A program made the translations under genes and the position numbers. Positions 37,292-46,517 of a stretch of DNA of 64,000 bases are shown one piece after another. The number at the start of each line of letters is the position of its first letter. Position 1 is the first letter of the stretch. The stretch covers positions 1-64,000 of the forward strand of contig NZ_JAMBOH010000012.1 in NCBI RefSeq assembly GCF_023715505.1, written 5' to 3'. The notes beneath the pieces were generated by a model that saw only the letters and a program-made list of their open reading frames with translations, was not told the origin of the DNA and did not search any database. The stretch is from Neobacillus cucumis (lineage in GTDB: Bacteria; Bacillota; Bacilli; Bacillales_B; DSM-18226).

Positions 37292-37708
37292 TTATCTTGT
37301 CATTGCATATTCAATTTTAATGCAGCGATCCATAATGACGGTATACCCCTTTTCTTTTAAAAATTGATAGGCTTCTTCATTTGCAAGACCGAGCTGGGCC
37401 CAATATATGTCGGCATCAATCTCATCAAATTCTTTTGCGACATCGAACAATTGTTCGGAACGTCGGAAAACATTGACAATATCTACATGCCCCTGGATAT
37501 CTTTTAAAGAAGCTACTGCCTTAACACCTAGGACATTGTCAACAGCTGGATTCACAGGGATAATTTCGTATCCTGCATCTTGCATAACTTTTGATACTTG
37601 GTAGGAAGCCTTTGCAGGATTGTCGCTTAAGCCCACAACAGCGATTCTCTTTGCCTTATTCAAAATAGCACCAATTTCCTCACGGCTTGGATTTTCAATT
37701 GCCATCAT
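37292..37708 (-). CDS. yneT: CoA-binding domain protein (YneT-like)
   Basis: The protein of about 138-140 residues is a single Rossmann-type CoA-binding domain: AKRIAVVGLSDNPAKASYQVSKVMQ near the start and GYEIIPVNPAVDNVLG. It is related to the succinyl-CoA synthetase alpha N-terminal fold, without catalytic parts. Homologues (YneT) lie next to plsY and parE in B. subtilis, as here. In-frame ATG codons at 37714 and 37708 both follow the ribosome site GGAGTGG; the choice is uncertain. Confidence 0.82.
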   Translation of the reverse strand: MMAIENPSREEIGAILNKAKRIAVVGLSDNPAKASYQVSKVMQDAGYEIIPVNPAVDNVLGVKAVASLKDIQGHVDIVNVFRRSEQLFDVAKEFDEIDADIYWAQLGLANEEAYQFLKEKGYTVIMDRCIKIEYAMTR

Positions 37709-37783
37709 TACCACTCCTTGGAATTATTATCTTTATTTTACCCTTTTTGATAATAAAAGCCAAAATAAAACGCTTGCAAAATC

Positions 37784-38012
37784 GAAAAGCGAAAGCGCCT
37801 TGACCAGGGGCGCAAGGCTACAGTCGAGCCTTCTTGACGGATTGATTTAAAAGTGGAGGCGACTGTCCTGGGACTCTAGGCTAAGACGCACCATGCAAGT
37901 AGGCGCTTTTTGCCTTCTTCAGGGGGTGGATTATGACTCGAGTCCAAAGGAGCCGGAACTGGATAAGCTTATGACCCCGGGCCCCTAGGCGCTGTAGCTA
38001 GCCGTTTAATTG
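37784..38012. repeat. Composite intergenic repeat of the AGCGCC/GGCGCT family (copy A)
   Basis: The stretch of about 300 bases between the CoA-binding and histidine kinase genes holds no gene. It begins GAAAAGCGAAAGCGCCTTGA and ends CCCCTAGGCGCTGTAGCTAG, the outer ends shared with copies at 42.8, 47.1 and 53.1 kb. Internal GGCGCTTTTTGCCTTC and a second GAGCC...GGA arm suggest two joined copies. It is GC-richer than its surroundings and can fold on itself. Confidence 0.65.
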
Positions 38013-38022
38013 GGAGCTTACC

Positions 38023-38955
38023 TTAAGAAACAGAGATTAGTTCTTGTTTCGCTGTTTCATTTACTTTTGGTATTGAGACGCAAAACCGGGCACCATGTTT
38101 TTGGTTTTCTGCCATAACCAATCGGTTCATATTTTCTAGTATCATCTTAGTCAAAAAAAGGCCCAAACCTGTTCCTTGCGGCCTCGTTGTAAAATAGGGA
38201 TCAAAAATTTTATCTAGGAGCTCAGGCTCTATTCCCCCGGCATTATCCGTGATTTCGGCTGTAATAAATTTTGATGTTTCACGTAATTTTATCGTTATTT
38301 TTCGATCCTTAATATCCTTTTGAATAAAGGCATCGCGGGCATTGGTTAAAATGTTCAACACCACTTGACTATATTCGTTTGGGAAGCCGTATGCCATCAG
38401 CTCACCCCGATATTCAAATTCCATTCTAATCCCATAATATTTTAGACTGGAGGAAAAAATCGACAAAGCGTCCTCAATTGAACTTCCAATCGAAAAAGGG
38501 CCCCTTTCGTTATTCGGTTTGTAAAATTTCCGAAAATCATTGATGGTACGGGACATATGTTTGATCTGAATCATGCTTTCCTTCGTGAATTTATCAATAT
38601 AGATTTCATCAAGCTGACCAAACTCAAATTCCTCCCGTACATCTTGGATGATTAGGGATAAGCTATTTAAGGGCTGGCGCCATTGATGGCCAATACTGGC
38701 TATCATTTCCCCCAGCGCAGCAAGACGAGAATGCTGAATAAGGAGACGATCTTTTTGTCTGTTTTTTTCTACTTCATCTTGAATCTTTTTTTCTAGGTTT
38801 CGATTAATGGCTTCGTACTTTTCCGCTAAATCTCGATAACAACGTTCACTGTCTTTCAGCTTCTTCATCAGGATACGGCTCTTAAAAACATATAAATAAA
38901 TAGTGAAAATGATATAACCAATCATCAAGGATAAGCTAATATATATGTATATCAT
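38023..38955 (-). CDS. Sensor histidine kinase
   Basis: ATG 38955 is likely the start (GGGGGCGG upstream); an in-frame start at 38970 is also possible. The protein has one N-terminal membrane helix, a coiled coil (about 40-75), a phosphorylation helix with His in GEMIASIGHQWRQPL, and an ATPase domain with NILTNARDAF, DNAGGI and GTGLGLFLTK. The HQWRQPLN signature is frequent in epsilon- and deltaproteobacterial kinases and less usual in Bacillus. It follows a REC-PAS-GGDEF gene by a few bases, probably its partner. Confidence 0.87.
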   Translation of the reverse strand: MIYIYISLSLMIGYIIFTIYLYVFKSRILMKKLKDSERCYRDLAEKYEAINRNLEKKIQDEVEKNRQKDRLLIQHSRLAALGEMIASIGHQWRQPLNSLSLIIQDVREEFEFGQLDEIYIDKFTKESMIQIKHMSRTINDFRKFYKPNNERGPFSIGSSIEDALSIFSSSLKYYGIRMEFEYRGELMAYGFPNEYSQVVLNILTNARDAFIQKDIKDRKITIKLRETSKFITAEITDNAGGIEPELLDKIFDPYFTTRPQGTGLGLFLTKMILENMNRLVMAENQKHGARFCVSIPKVNETAKQELISVS

Positions 38956-38977
38956 AATTGCCGCCCCCATACTCTTC

Positions 38978-40264
38978 TTAGGTGTATAATGTTACACAGT
39001 TTCGTCCATTATTTTTTGAAGAGGTTAAGGCGTGTTCGGCCTCTGCGAGTAATTCACTTTTTGTTTTTCCCGAAGCAAATTCAGCAACTCCAAAGCTGCA
39101 GGTAACCTTTCCGATTTTAAGAAAATCGTATTCTTCAATAATCGAACGGATTGAATCGGCTAAAACAACAGCATTTTTTCCAACTGTCTCAGGAATAAGG
39201 AGGATGAATTCCTCTCCTCCCCAGCGGGCTAAAATATCGCACTCGCGAATCCGCTGTTGAACAATGGTCGATACTGTGATTAACACTTTATCTCCTGCTG
39301 TGTGACCTATTTGATCATTGAGTGTATGAAAGAAATCAATATCCATTAAAATAAGTGAGAAGGCCCGATTAAATTGTTCGGAACGCCTCATTTCGCTGGC
39401 CAAAATTTCCTTGAATTTCTGACGGGTATAACTGCTCGTCAATGGGTCCAGCATAGCTAAATGATCCTTTTCTCGACTTTCTTTCTCAATATCTGTAAGC
39501 ACGAATAAGGTTTGATTAGTACCTGGGATGGGTCCTGCTTTCATCACATAGTTATAATCGTTTCCATGTGGTCCTTTCCAACGAACTTTTGCCATGTTTT
39601 TTCCGCTGGAAGTAAACTCCTCTAACCAACGCCCTTTATCCTTGGGATAAAAATAATGAGGATCCTCGACAAAAAAACTTGCCAGAAATTCACTTTGATA
39701 ACCTGTTGGATTATTTTTGTGAATACTTATACCCGTTACATTGGTTAAAGCTTGATTCCATTCTACAATCTCTCCGTTTTCAATTATAAAAATGAGATTA
39801 TCCTGAAAATCAAGAATAATACGAATAAGATTCTTTTGTTTTTCAAGCTCTTTTTCGAGCTGAATTTGGTAAACGGATTTTTGAATCGCTTGTAACAGTA
39901 AATCCAAATCAATCGGTTTTAAAATAAAATAGTTGACATTACTTTCAATCGATTGGACAAAAAAATCATTATCATCATGTGCGGTGGTAACAATGATTTG
40001 GACCTTTTCGTTATGTGCATGGATGTTTTTTATCATCTCTAATCCGCTCATTTGATCCATTTTTATATCAGCAATAATTAAATCCGGTTTATATTTTTGA
40101 TAGAGTTGTAAACCTTCGACACCATCAATAGCAACATGAATATTGGCAAACCTTCGATTTAAAACCCGCAGGAGTTTCTCGCGGGAAAACCTTTCATCTT
40201 CTACATATAAAACCCTTATATCTGGGTATTGGTAGTAAGGATATTGCAGAACACTTCTTTTCAT
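38978..40264 (-). CDS. Response regulator with PAS and GGDEF domains (diguanylate cyclase)
   Basis: The 428-residue protein has a receiver domain (about 15-130; phospho-acceptor Asp66 in LIIADIKMD, Lys in ILKPIDL), a PAS domain (about 145-255) and a GGDEF domain (about 265-425) with the active site WGGEEF. It should make cyclic di-GMP in a phosphorylation-dependent way. No RxxD inhibitory site is evident just before the GGEEF. The kinase gene downstream is likely its partner, in the order regulator then kinase. Confidence 0.9.
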   Translation of the reverse strand: MKRSVLQYPYYQYPDIRVLYVEDERFSREKLLRVLNRRFANIHVAIDGVEGLQLYQKYKPDLIIADIKMDQMSGLEMIKNIHAHNEKVQIIVTTAHDDNDFFVQSIESNVNYFILKPIDLDLLLQAIQKSVYQIQLEKELEKQKNLIRIILDFQDNLIFIIENGEIVEWNQALTNVTGISIHKNNPTGYQSEFLASFFVEDPHYFYPKDKGRWLEEFTSSGKNMAKVRWKGPHGNDYNYVMKAGPIPGTNQTLFVLTDIEKESREKDHLAMLDPLTSSYTRQKFKEILASEMRRSEQFNRAFSLILMDIDFFHTLNDQIGHTAGDKVLITVSTIVQQRIRECDILARWGGEEFILLIPETVGKNAVVLADSIRSIIEEYDFLKIGKVTCSFGVAEFASGKTKSELLAEAEHALTSSKNNGRNCVTLYT

Positions 40265-40630
40265 GGGTTCATCACCTCTTTCATCGTTAGTATAAAATTA
40301 TGTAAGAAAACCGATCTTTTACCGTCTAGATAAGGCCGGTTCTTTTGATGATCATTAGATTTTTCTTTATTATAGGTTCCCATTTCCCGGCATTCAATCG
40401 ATTTATCAACCGTTCCTAAATTCTCAATTGCTTTGTAATAAATTTGACTTTTTTTGTCCTTACTTTTGACTCAATAATCAATTTCCCCAGTGAAAAGCAT
40501 TTTTAGAGAACCATTTTGACCAACTTTTTTTTACTTCTCTTTTAAACTTATCTTTGAAAGGAATAGTACTTTTTCACAAATCCATGGTAAAATAGAAGAA
40601 CTGGATCTTTTATTGAAGGAGAAATTTTGA
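40265..40630. other. Divergent intergenic region, plsY and cyclase promoters
   Basis: This 366-base AT-rich region lies between the divergent cyclase and plsY genes. TAAAAT at 40587-40592 is a plausible plsY -10 box without a clear -35 partner. Two TTGAC motifs occur near 40442 and 40466 on the plus strand. I see no gene, RNA or long repeat in it. Confidence 0.4.
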
Positions 40631-41230
40631 ATGGTTCAAATAATTTTGGTCTTGATCCTAGCCTATTTACTTGGCTCCATTCCATCTGGGCTAATAGTTG
40701 GAAAGGTATTTTACAAAACCGATATTCGGGAGCATGGAAGTGGGAATTTAGGAGGTACGAACACGTTTCGAACGCTCGGGGTTAAAGCGGGCTTAGCGGT
40801 AACGCTTGCTGATATTCTAAAGGGCACATTAGCAGCTGCTCTTCCCTTGATCTTCCATCTTGATATAAATCCATTGTTGGCAGGGATTTTTGCGGTTCTG
40901 GGACATACCTATCCGATTTTTGCGGGATTTCGTGGTGGAAAAGCAGTTGCAACATCTGGCGGGGTCGTATTGTTAGCAGCACCTTATATGTTTTTGACGG
41001 TTATTGTGGTATTTTTTATTTGTTTATACATAACCAAATATGTATCCTTATCCTCCATGGCTGCAGGTATTACTGCTGTCTTATATGCCGTCGTTTCAGG
41101 ATTTGTCCGTAATTGGGACATCCCTTTATTAGTTGTGGTACTCTTGATGGCATCATTTGTTATTTACCGCCACAGGGCTAATATTAAAAGAATTTTAAAT
41201 AAAACAGAACCAAAAATTAAATGGCTATAA
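40631..41230 (+). CDS. plsY: Glycerol-3-phosphate acyltransferase
   Basis: The 199-residue membrane protein has five hydrophobic segments and the three PlsY motifs: [11 protein letters not shown] (about 16-26), [15 protein letters not shown] (37-51) and [20 protein letters not shown]. It transfers the acyl group of acyl-phosphate to glycerol 3-phosphate, the first step of phospholipid synthesis in Gram-positive bacteria. AAGGAG precedes the ATG. The neighbourhood matches B. subtilis yneS (plsY). Confidence 0.95.
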   Translation: MVQIILVLILAYLLGSIPSGLIVGKVFYKTDIREHGSGNLGGTNTFRTLGVKAGLAVTLADILKGTLAAALPLIFHLDINPLLAGIFAVLGHTYPIFAGFRGGKAVATSGGVVLLAAPYMFLTVIVVFFICLYITKYVSLSSMAAGITAVLYAVVSGFVRNWDIPLLVVVLLMASFVIYRHRANIKRILNKTEPKIKWL

Positions 41231-41259
41231 AGGGACATTATGTCTCTTTATAGCCATTT
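41223..41259. terminator. Bidirectional terminator between plsY and the HesB-like selenoprotein
   Basis: GGCTATAAAG and CTTTATAGCC pair perfectly and are followed by ATTTTTC. The stem overlaps the last plsY codons and abuts the stop of the convergent gene. Confidence 0.75.
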
Positions 41260-41260
41260 T

Positions 41261-41551
41261 TCACATATGCAATAGTTGAAACCGTTTATTCCCTAGTACA
41301 TCTGATACATAATCCAGTTTCGTATGATTAAAGTAAACCATATCTTTTTCATGAATAATCACAGTAAGATGATCAAATTGGTAAGTACGATCTCCCTCAA
41401 TCTTCCGCTCTTCCAGAGACAGATTTAATTTAGGTCCGCCTCAGCCAATCCCCATGGTTAGTCGCAGGAAAAGCTGCTCATCAGCTGTTACCTTTTCTTG
41501 GACAACAATTTCGGATAATTTCAGGTAAGCACTATTTGTTAGTTTAAACAT
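41261..41551 (-). CDS. yneR: HesB/YneR-like selenoprotein (in-frame UGA)
   Basis: ATG 41551 follows AAAGGAATAGGAC. Reading TGA at 41443-41441 as selenocysteine gives a 96-residue protein with Sec37 in LTMGIGUGGPKLNLSL. HesB/YneR-like proteins have Cys or Sec at this glycine-rich site; selenocysteine forms of HesB-like proteins were predicted earlier. Sequence continues smoothly on both sides of the UGA, and the C-terminal half (DRTYQFDHLTVIIHEKDM) is typical. A hairpin CTCT-GGA-AGAG lies at 41418-41408, 22 bases after the UGA. Position next to plsY matches yneR of B. subtilis. Function unclear, possibly redox or metal related. Confidence 0.85.
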
Positions 41552-41681
41552 GTCCTATTCCTTTCAAAACTTTTTTAGAAAATTTTAAGAATAAATGTAA
41601 AATTATACTTAAATATAATATAGTAACATCAAGAAGCACAAAAGTAATTTGCTTATTAGTCTAGTGATTAAAGGAGACATT

Positions 41682-42839
41682 ATGAAGAAAAAGGCGATTT
41701 TACCTTCAATGTTCATTATTATAGGTTGTATTACGACTGCGGCTGTTCTCATCATACAGCAAAAGCAATCTGCAAATCAGGAAAATAAAATTTATAGTGT
41801 ACAAAAACATTCGATACGGCCATCATTTAATGTTAATCGAGATGTAACTCTGACTGAAAAAATAACCATTGGGGCGGTTGGAGACATCCTAATTCATAAC
41901 CCTGTATATCAAGATGCCTTTAACGGTGCTGATTATAGTTTTGATCCTATGTTCGATCCGGTAAAATCAATCCTTGAAAAACCTGATATTCTAACTGCCA
42001 ATCAAGAAAGCATGTTAGGAGGACTAGAATTGGGCCTTTCCGGATATCCGAGGTTTAATAGTCCACATCAGGTTGCTAATGCCCTGATCCATTCAGGCGT
42101 GGATATTGTTTCAACCGCCAATAATCACTCCTTGGATAAAGGAGAAAAGGGAATCCAATCAGAATCTGCCTACTTAGATCAAATTGGTTTACCCCATGTT
42201 GGAAGCTTTATTGATCCAATGGACCGTCAAAGATTACGGATTATCAATAAAAATGGGATTAAAGTTGCCTTCTTATCTTATACATACGGAACGAATGGCA
42301 TTCCAATTCCAAAAGGGAAAGACTATCTTGTTAATGTAATTGATAAAAATGCCATGAAAGCAGAAATCAGACGGGCAAAAAGTAATGCCGACGTGGTAGT
42401 AATGAGTATTCACTGGGGGAATGAATACCAACGAATCCCATCAAAAGAACAAAAGGATTTAGCACAATTTCTGGCAAATGAAGGAGCGGATATTATCTTT
42501 GGCTCCCATCCGCATGTACTCCAGCCAATGGAATGGATTAATAGAACAGATGGCAGAAAATCGTTTGTTATCTATTCACTTGGAAATTTTATTTCCGCAC
42601 AGCACGGAAAGTATAGGGATATTGGTGGTTTAGCGACGATTGATATCACAAAAAAGATTGCCGCCGAGGGCAGCAAAATTGAGATTTCCAATCCAGTTTT
42701 TACACCCTCATATGTTGCAAGTCAGAAAAACAAAAGCTTTCGCGTTGTTCCCCTTGAAAGGGCTGAGAACTACGGGCTAAAAAATGCCCAAGCCAAATAT
42801 GATGAAATTAAAAAACATATGTACCAGTGGATTCAATAA
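41682..42839 (+). CDS. CapA-family protein
   Basis: ATG 41682 is used (AAAGGAG upstream). The 385-residue protein has a signal anchor (residues 4-25) and the CapA/PgsA metallophosphatase-like domain: TIGAVGDILIHNP, TANQESMLGG, STANNHSLDKGEKG, VVMSIHWGNEY and FGSHPHVLQP. The His and Asp residues of the metal site are present. CapA is needed for poly-gamma-glutamate export or synthesis, but no capB or capC lies here, so the substrate may differ. It probably acts outside the membrane. Confidence 0.85.
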   Translation: MKKKAILPSMFIIIGCITTAAVLIIQQKQSANQENKIYSVQKHSIRPSFNVNRDVTLTEKITIGAVGDILIHNPVYQDAFNGADYSFDPMFDPVKSILEKPDILTANQESMLGGLELGLSGYPRFNSPHQVANALIHSGVDIVSTANNHSLDKGEKGIQSESAYLDQIGLPHVGSFIDPMDRQRLRIINKNGIKVAFLSYTYGTNGIPIPKGKDYLVNVIDKNAMKAEIRRAKSNADVVVMSIHWGNEYQRIPSKEQKDLAQFLANEGADIIFGSHPHVLQPMEWINRTDGRKSFVIYSLGNFISAQHGKYRDIGGLATIDITKKIAAEGSKIEISNPVFTPSYVASQKNKSFRVVPLERAENYGLKNAQAKYDEIKKHMYQWIQ

Positions 42840-42965
42840 GAAAAGCGCAAGGCGCCCGCCTATTGGCGACAAGCACAAGACGAGCCGGCCGAAATGTTCT
42901 TTAACCTTTTGGACGGATTGGCTTGTGACCTCGAGCCGATGGCGCTTGGAGCTGGACAATTCTCG
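42839..42965. repeat. Intergenic repeat, AGCGCC/GGCGCT family (copy B)
   Basis: It runs from AAAAGCGCAAGGCGCCCG to GGCGCTTGGAGCTGGACAAT. The inner part AAGCACAAGACGAGCC...GGATTGGCTTGTGA can pair, so the whole folds as a long imperfect hairpin. Copies A, C and D share the ends. Confidence 0.75.
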
Positions 42966-42998
42966 AAGGCAAAATTTATATCTTCTTATCTGATAAGA

Positions 42999-43049
42999 AA
43001 AACCGGCACGCTTGATCACCTACTCCTCAAGTGTGCCGGTTTTTTGCCA
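42999..43049 (-). terminator. Terminator of the yneQ-like gene
   Basis: AAAAACCGGCACGCTTGA and TCAAGTGTGCCGGTTTTT pair almost perfectly around 11 bases. The right arm overlaps the last seven codons and the stop. Confidence 0.8.
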
Positions 43050-43343
43050 AATATGTTCAATTAAGCCCTCTTTTTCTAAAATTTCGGTTTGCCGCTCACC
43101 TAGTAAATCAAAATGGGAGTAACCATCCTGGCGGTGATGAATCCATTCTTTTTTTAACCCGTACTTTTTACCCCATTCAGCTAATTTATCAAGGTCAAGA
43201 CATCCAACTTTTGTGACGGTTTTGCAATCAGGAAAGCGATCATCCAGCCAATAATGAGTCAAAAACGCAATTTTTCCCTGATCAATGTTCTTTTTCCATT
43301 CGTTTAGTTCATTGCGGTTTATTCCAAAAGCCAACAGTAACAC
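43020..43343 (-). CDS. yneQ: Conserved hypothetical protein, YneQ-like
   Basis: The 107-residue soluble protein carries the repeated conserved block AFLTHYWLDDRFPDCKTVTKVGC and LAEWGKKYGLKKEWIHHR, known in Bacillus as YneQ. The function is unknown. Its stop lies inside the terminator stem. It precedes plsY and yneR-like genes and follows the thioesterase, as in B. subtilis. Confidence 0.8.
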   Translation of the reverse strand: MLLLAFGINRNELNEWKKNIDQGKIAFLTHYWLDDRFPDCKTVTKVGCLDLDKLAEWGKKYGLKKEWIHHRQDGYSHFDLLGERQTEILEKEGLIEHIWQKTGTLEE

Positions 43344-43379
43344 CTCATTTCTTGTTGAAAGGTTAACTTTAAAATGAGA

Positions 43380-43808
43380 TTATTTTTTCTTTATTTCTTC
43401 ATATTTCAAATACCATTCCGGAAAAGCTCTTTTAAAGGAAGTCGGTTTAAAGTTATCCTTTTTCACAATAATATGGGTCGAAGTCCCTTCTGCACAGACC
43501 TCCTCCTCCCCGTTTACAATGGTATAAGTATAAATGGTCTTGATTCCATCATTTAATGTTACCCATGTTTTTACAAAGGCCTTGTCTCCATATCTTAATG
43601 GTTTTTTATAGGTAATATTAATATCATAGACAGGAGCATAGTAACCCGATTCCTCCATGGCAAGATAGCTATAGCCGATGTCCTCGATAAAACCTGTCCG
43701 GCCTAGCTCAAAAAATTTTAAATAATTAGCATGATAAATGACACCCATCATATCTGTATCCGCATAATACAGTTGGATTTCCCTAGTTGAGACAAAATAA
43801 TTTCCCAC
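43380..43808 (-). CDS. yneP: Acyl-CoA thioesterase (YneP-like, 4HBT family)
   Basis: GTG 43808 follows AAAGGGAGG; an in-frame ATG 18 bases upstream sits inside that site. The 142-residue hot-dog protein has the family motif QLYYADTDMMGVIYHANYLKFFELGR, with Asp as catalytic residue. It hydrolyses acyl-CoA thioesters in the cytoplasm; the chain length is not known. The gene order with yneQ-like and yneR-like genes supports the identity. Confidence 0.87.
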   Translation of the reverse strand: MGNYFVSTREIQLYYADTDMMGVIYHANYLKFFELGRTGFIEDIGYSYLAMEESGYYAPVYDINITYKKPLRYGDKAFVKTWVTLNDGIKTIYTYTIVNGEEEVCAEGTSTHIIVKKDNFKPTSFKRAFPEWYLKYEEIKKK

Positions 43809-43828
43809 TATAAACCTCCCTTTCATTG

Positions 43829-46165
43829 TTAGTATACTGAAGTTTTATCAAGTGCTTTTTCGATATCCTCCAGTTCCAGTAACAGCGCTTTTTCTAATAG
43901 ACCTTCTTCCTCTACTCCATCCATTAACCGTAATGCTTGTGCCTGTATCATTTCATCCACTAAATTGGTAGCAAATCGGCCATTACCTTTAAAACTTTCA
44001 GCTTCCATTGTTTGAAGCAGTAAGTTTTTTGCGTCTTCTGTAAGCTGATACTGAAACTTACCCGCATAGTTGATCATGATTTCAAGTAACTCTTCATTTG
44101 TATAGTCAGGGAAAAGGAAGAACTTTTTAAAGCGGGAACGAAGCCCTGGATTACTCTCAAGCAGTTGATTCATTTCATTAGGATAACCAGCTAAAACGAC
44201 CACCAAATTTTCATTTTGTTTTGTCATTTCATCCACAAGAGTATCGATGACCTCTTTTCCAAAGTCACCTGCTGTTTGACTAATTAATGAATAGGCCTCA
44301 TCAATGAAAAGAACCCCGCCTAAGGCTTCCTTAATTTTTTGCTTCGTTTTTCCAGCTGTTTGACCGACATAGCCAGCAACAAAATCAGCCCGGCTCGCCA
44401 CAATGAGATGACCTCTTTTTAAAATACCGCATTCCTTTAAAAACTCCGCATAAATTTTAGCTACAGTTGTTTTCCCTGTACCTGGGTTTCCCGTAAAAAC
44501 AGCATGCAGTTGAATCGGTACGGCAGGGAGGCCCTTCGATCTTCTGAATTGCTGCATTTTGACGAACGATATAAGTGATTTTAGCTCTATTTTTAAGTTG
44601 GTCAAACCGGTTAATTGGTTCAATTGTTCCTGCGGTGATTCCATAATACTCTCATTCTCGGTTTGAAAGTCTTCTTGGTCAAGCAGCATCATATCTAAAA
44701 TGTCGCCATCGGCAGTGTTATGTGACCCTTTTTTAAAAATGGCATCCAAAACAATATTGTGGACCGTTCTGGCGTTACCAAAGCTATCATCTACCCGTTC
44801 CTTTTCAAGACGGTGATGAATTTCAATTTTAGATTCCTCTGTTAAAAGATAATCATTTTCGGCTGCAACTAACTCGGCAATATCAATTAGTTCTTCGTTA
44901 GAGTAATTAGGCAAATGAATAAAGTTGGACTGCGGGAATCTGCTTCGCAGCCCTGGATTCCCATTTAAAAAGGAACGCATCTCATCTGGGTAGCCAGCTA
45001 AAATGACGGCGAATTTTCCGCCATATTCACTGCTTGTCATTAATGAAACAAGCGTATCAATGGCAGCTTGTCCATAGTCATTTCCCGTTTGACCTTCACG
45101 TTTTAAGCTATAGGCTTCATCAATAAATAAAACGCCGCCAATCGAGCGTTCAACAATCGAACGGACATTTTCTTCCGTTTGCCCGACAAAAGAACCAACG
45201 AGTTGCGAGCGATTCGTTTCAATGACTTCCTCCCTTGGTAATACCCCGAGTTCATGATAAATCTTCGCTAATAATCTAGCTAAGGTTGTCTTTCCTGTCC
45301 CAGGATTCCCGGTTAAAATCATATTAAGACTAAGCTCATCTTTAATCTGAAAGCCCAGTTGTTTCCGTTGTTTTTGGTACTTAAGAAACCGGTAAAAATC
45401 GTTAATGCGTTTCTTTACTAAATCCATCCCTACCATATTTTGCAGCTGATCTAATGCATTCTCTGGTTTTGCAGCAGGGGTTTCTTCCTCTACAAATTGC
45501 TGTTGCCATGTCTGTTTGATTTCTTCTAAATTAGACATATGTATTTTTAAATCATCATAATAGGTCGAAGTATGGAAAACCCCTGTTATCGATTGATTGT
45601 ATTCCTCAGCCGCTTTTAACAAGCTTCCTGTTTCCTCAATCGCAGATGAAAGCAGTTCGGAAAGTCTTTTATATCTTTGTAAAAGTTCGTCCAAATCGAT
45701 TTTTGAGACAGTATCAATGATTTTCTGCAATTCCTGAAGGTGTTCATCCGCTTCGGCTAAAAATCGCTGACATACTTCAATATACTCTTCCGCGGTTTTC
45801 TTTTTAGCTGTACGATTATCCGTTTCCCGTATGGACGGAAACGTTAATGGTGTCAATAAATGATGCATCTTCTTCCAGTCAGATTGAACAGTATGTTCCT
45901 TTGCTTTTTGGTTTAGGGGATTTAGTTTTAGTGCTTTTTCTAACCAAACCGCGGCGATGGAGTCATCTTTATGATCATGGAGTCTTGATAAAGCGCCAAA
46001 TGTTAACAGTTTTGATAATGTTACAGGATTTGTTTCCTGACGGATAGCGGCTAGTAAGTTTGCCTCTTCAGTAATAAAACCGGTTTCATTCAGTTCTTGT
46101 TCCCACTGTTGAATCTGCATGATGGAATAAGAACGGTTGTTTTCTAATTGATTCAAAATCATCAC
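43829..46165 (-). CDS. Double AAA+ ATPase, SpoVK/CbbX-like
   Basis: The 778-residue protein has an N-terminal helical region (about 1-220) and two AAA+ domains. Each has the P-loop GNPGTGKTT (near residues 285 and 556), Walker B GGVLFIDEAYSL and the family segment NPGLRSRF. B. subtilis SpoVK has one such domain and about 320 residues, so this is a tandem duplication of that module. The gene lies between yneP-like and tlp genes, where B. subtilis has nothing comparable. The start (GTG 46165 or TTG 46156) is uncertain. A role in sporulation is inferred. Confidence 0.82.
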   Translation of the reverse strand: MMILNQLENNRSYSIMQIQQWEQELNETGFITEEANLLAAIRQETNPVTLSKLLTFGALSRLHDHKDDSIAAVWLEKALKLNPLNQKAKEHTVQSDWKKMHHLLTPLTFPSIRETDNRTAKKKTAEEYIEVCQRFLAEADEHLQELQKIIDTVSKIDLDELLQRYKRLSELLSSAIEETGSLLKAAEEYNQSITGVFHTSTYYDDLKIHMSNLEEIKQTWQQQFVEEETPAAKPENALDQLQNMVGMDLVKKRINDFYRFLKYQKQRKQLGFQIKDELSLNMILTGNPGTGKTTLARLLAKIYHELGVLPREEVIETNRSQLVGSFVGQTEENVRSIVERSIGGVLFIDEAYSLKREGQTGNDYGQAAIDTLVSLMTSSEYGGKFAVILAGYPDEMRSFLNGNPGLRSRFPQSNFIHLPNYSNEELIDIAELVAAENDYLLTEESKIEIHHRLEKERVDDSFGNARTVHNIVLDAIFKKGSHNTADGDILDMMLLDQEDFQTENESIMESPQEQLNQLTGLTNLKIELKSLISFVKMQQFRRSKGLPAVPIQLHAVFTGNPGTGKTTVAKIYAEFLKECGILKRGHLIVASRADFVAGYVGQTAGKTKQKIKEALGGVLFIDEAYSLISQTAGDFGKEVIDTLVDEMTKQNENLVVVLAGYPNEMNQLLESNPGLRSRFKKFFLFPDYTNEELLEIMINYAGKFQYQLTEDAKNLLLQTMEAESFKGNGRFATNLVDEMIQAQALRLMDGVEEEGLLEKALLLELEDIEKALDKTSVY

Positions 46166-46251
46166 TCTTCTATTTAAAATTCTTGTACTAGGTTTTACTC
46201 ACTATCTTACCATAACAGGTTCTCCTAGATAAAATGAGAGGTCTCAAAAAG

Positions 46252-46278
46252 GACCTGCTCAGATAATGAACAGGTCCT
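46252..46278 (-). terminator. Terminator of tlp
   Basis: GGACCTG and CAGGTCC pair around 13 bases; minus-strand reading gives TTTTTGAG after the stem. Confidence 0.7.
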
Positions 46279-46289
46279 GGGAGGGGAAA

Positions 46290-46517
46290 TTAACCTTGGT
46301 TGTTTGCCTCATCTTTAATTTCAGAACGGAAAGAATCGATGCTTTCACGCCTGCGTTCATTCTTAGCTTGAATTTGTTGCTTTTGTGTTTCACTGTCTGT
46401 TAAAGCAAGTGATTCTTCGGCAGCTTCCATATTTTCAATAGTATTTGTAATCATCGCTTGAAGTTTTTCAACATTATCGCTGCGGTCATCGGGATTTGGT
46501 TTGTTGTTGTAGGTCAT
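46290..46517 (-). CDS. tlp: Thioredoxin-like spore protein Tlp
   Basis: ATG 46517 is preceded by AGGAGG. The 75-residue product opens MTYNNKPNPDDRSDNVEKLQ, the diagnostic start of Tlp, then NTIENMEAAEESLA and ERRRESIDSFRSEI. Tlp is a small forespore protein despite its name and has no thioredoxin motif. It follows the sspN remnant with a terminator between them. Confidence 0.92.
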   Translation of the reverse strand: MTYNNKPNPDDRSDNVEKLQAMITNTIENMEAAEESLALTDSETQKQQIQAKNERRRESIDSFRSEIKDEANNQG

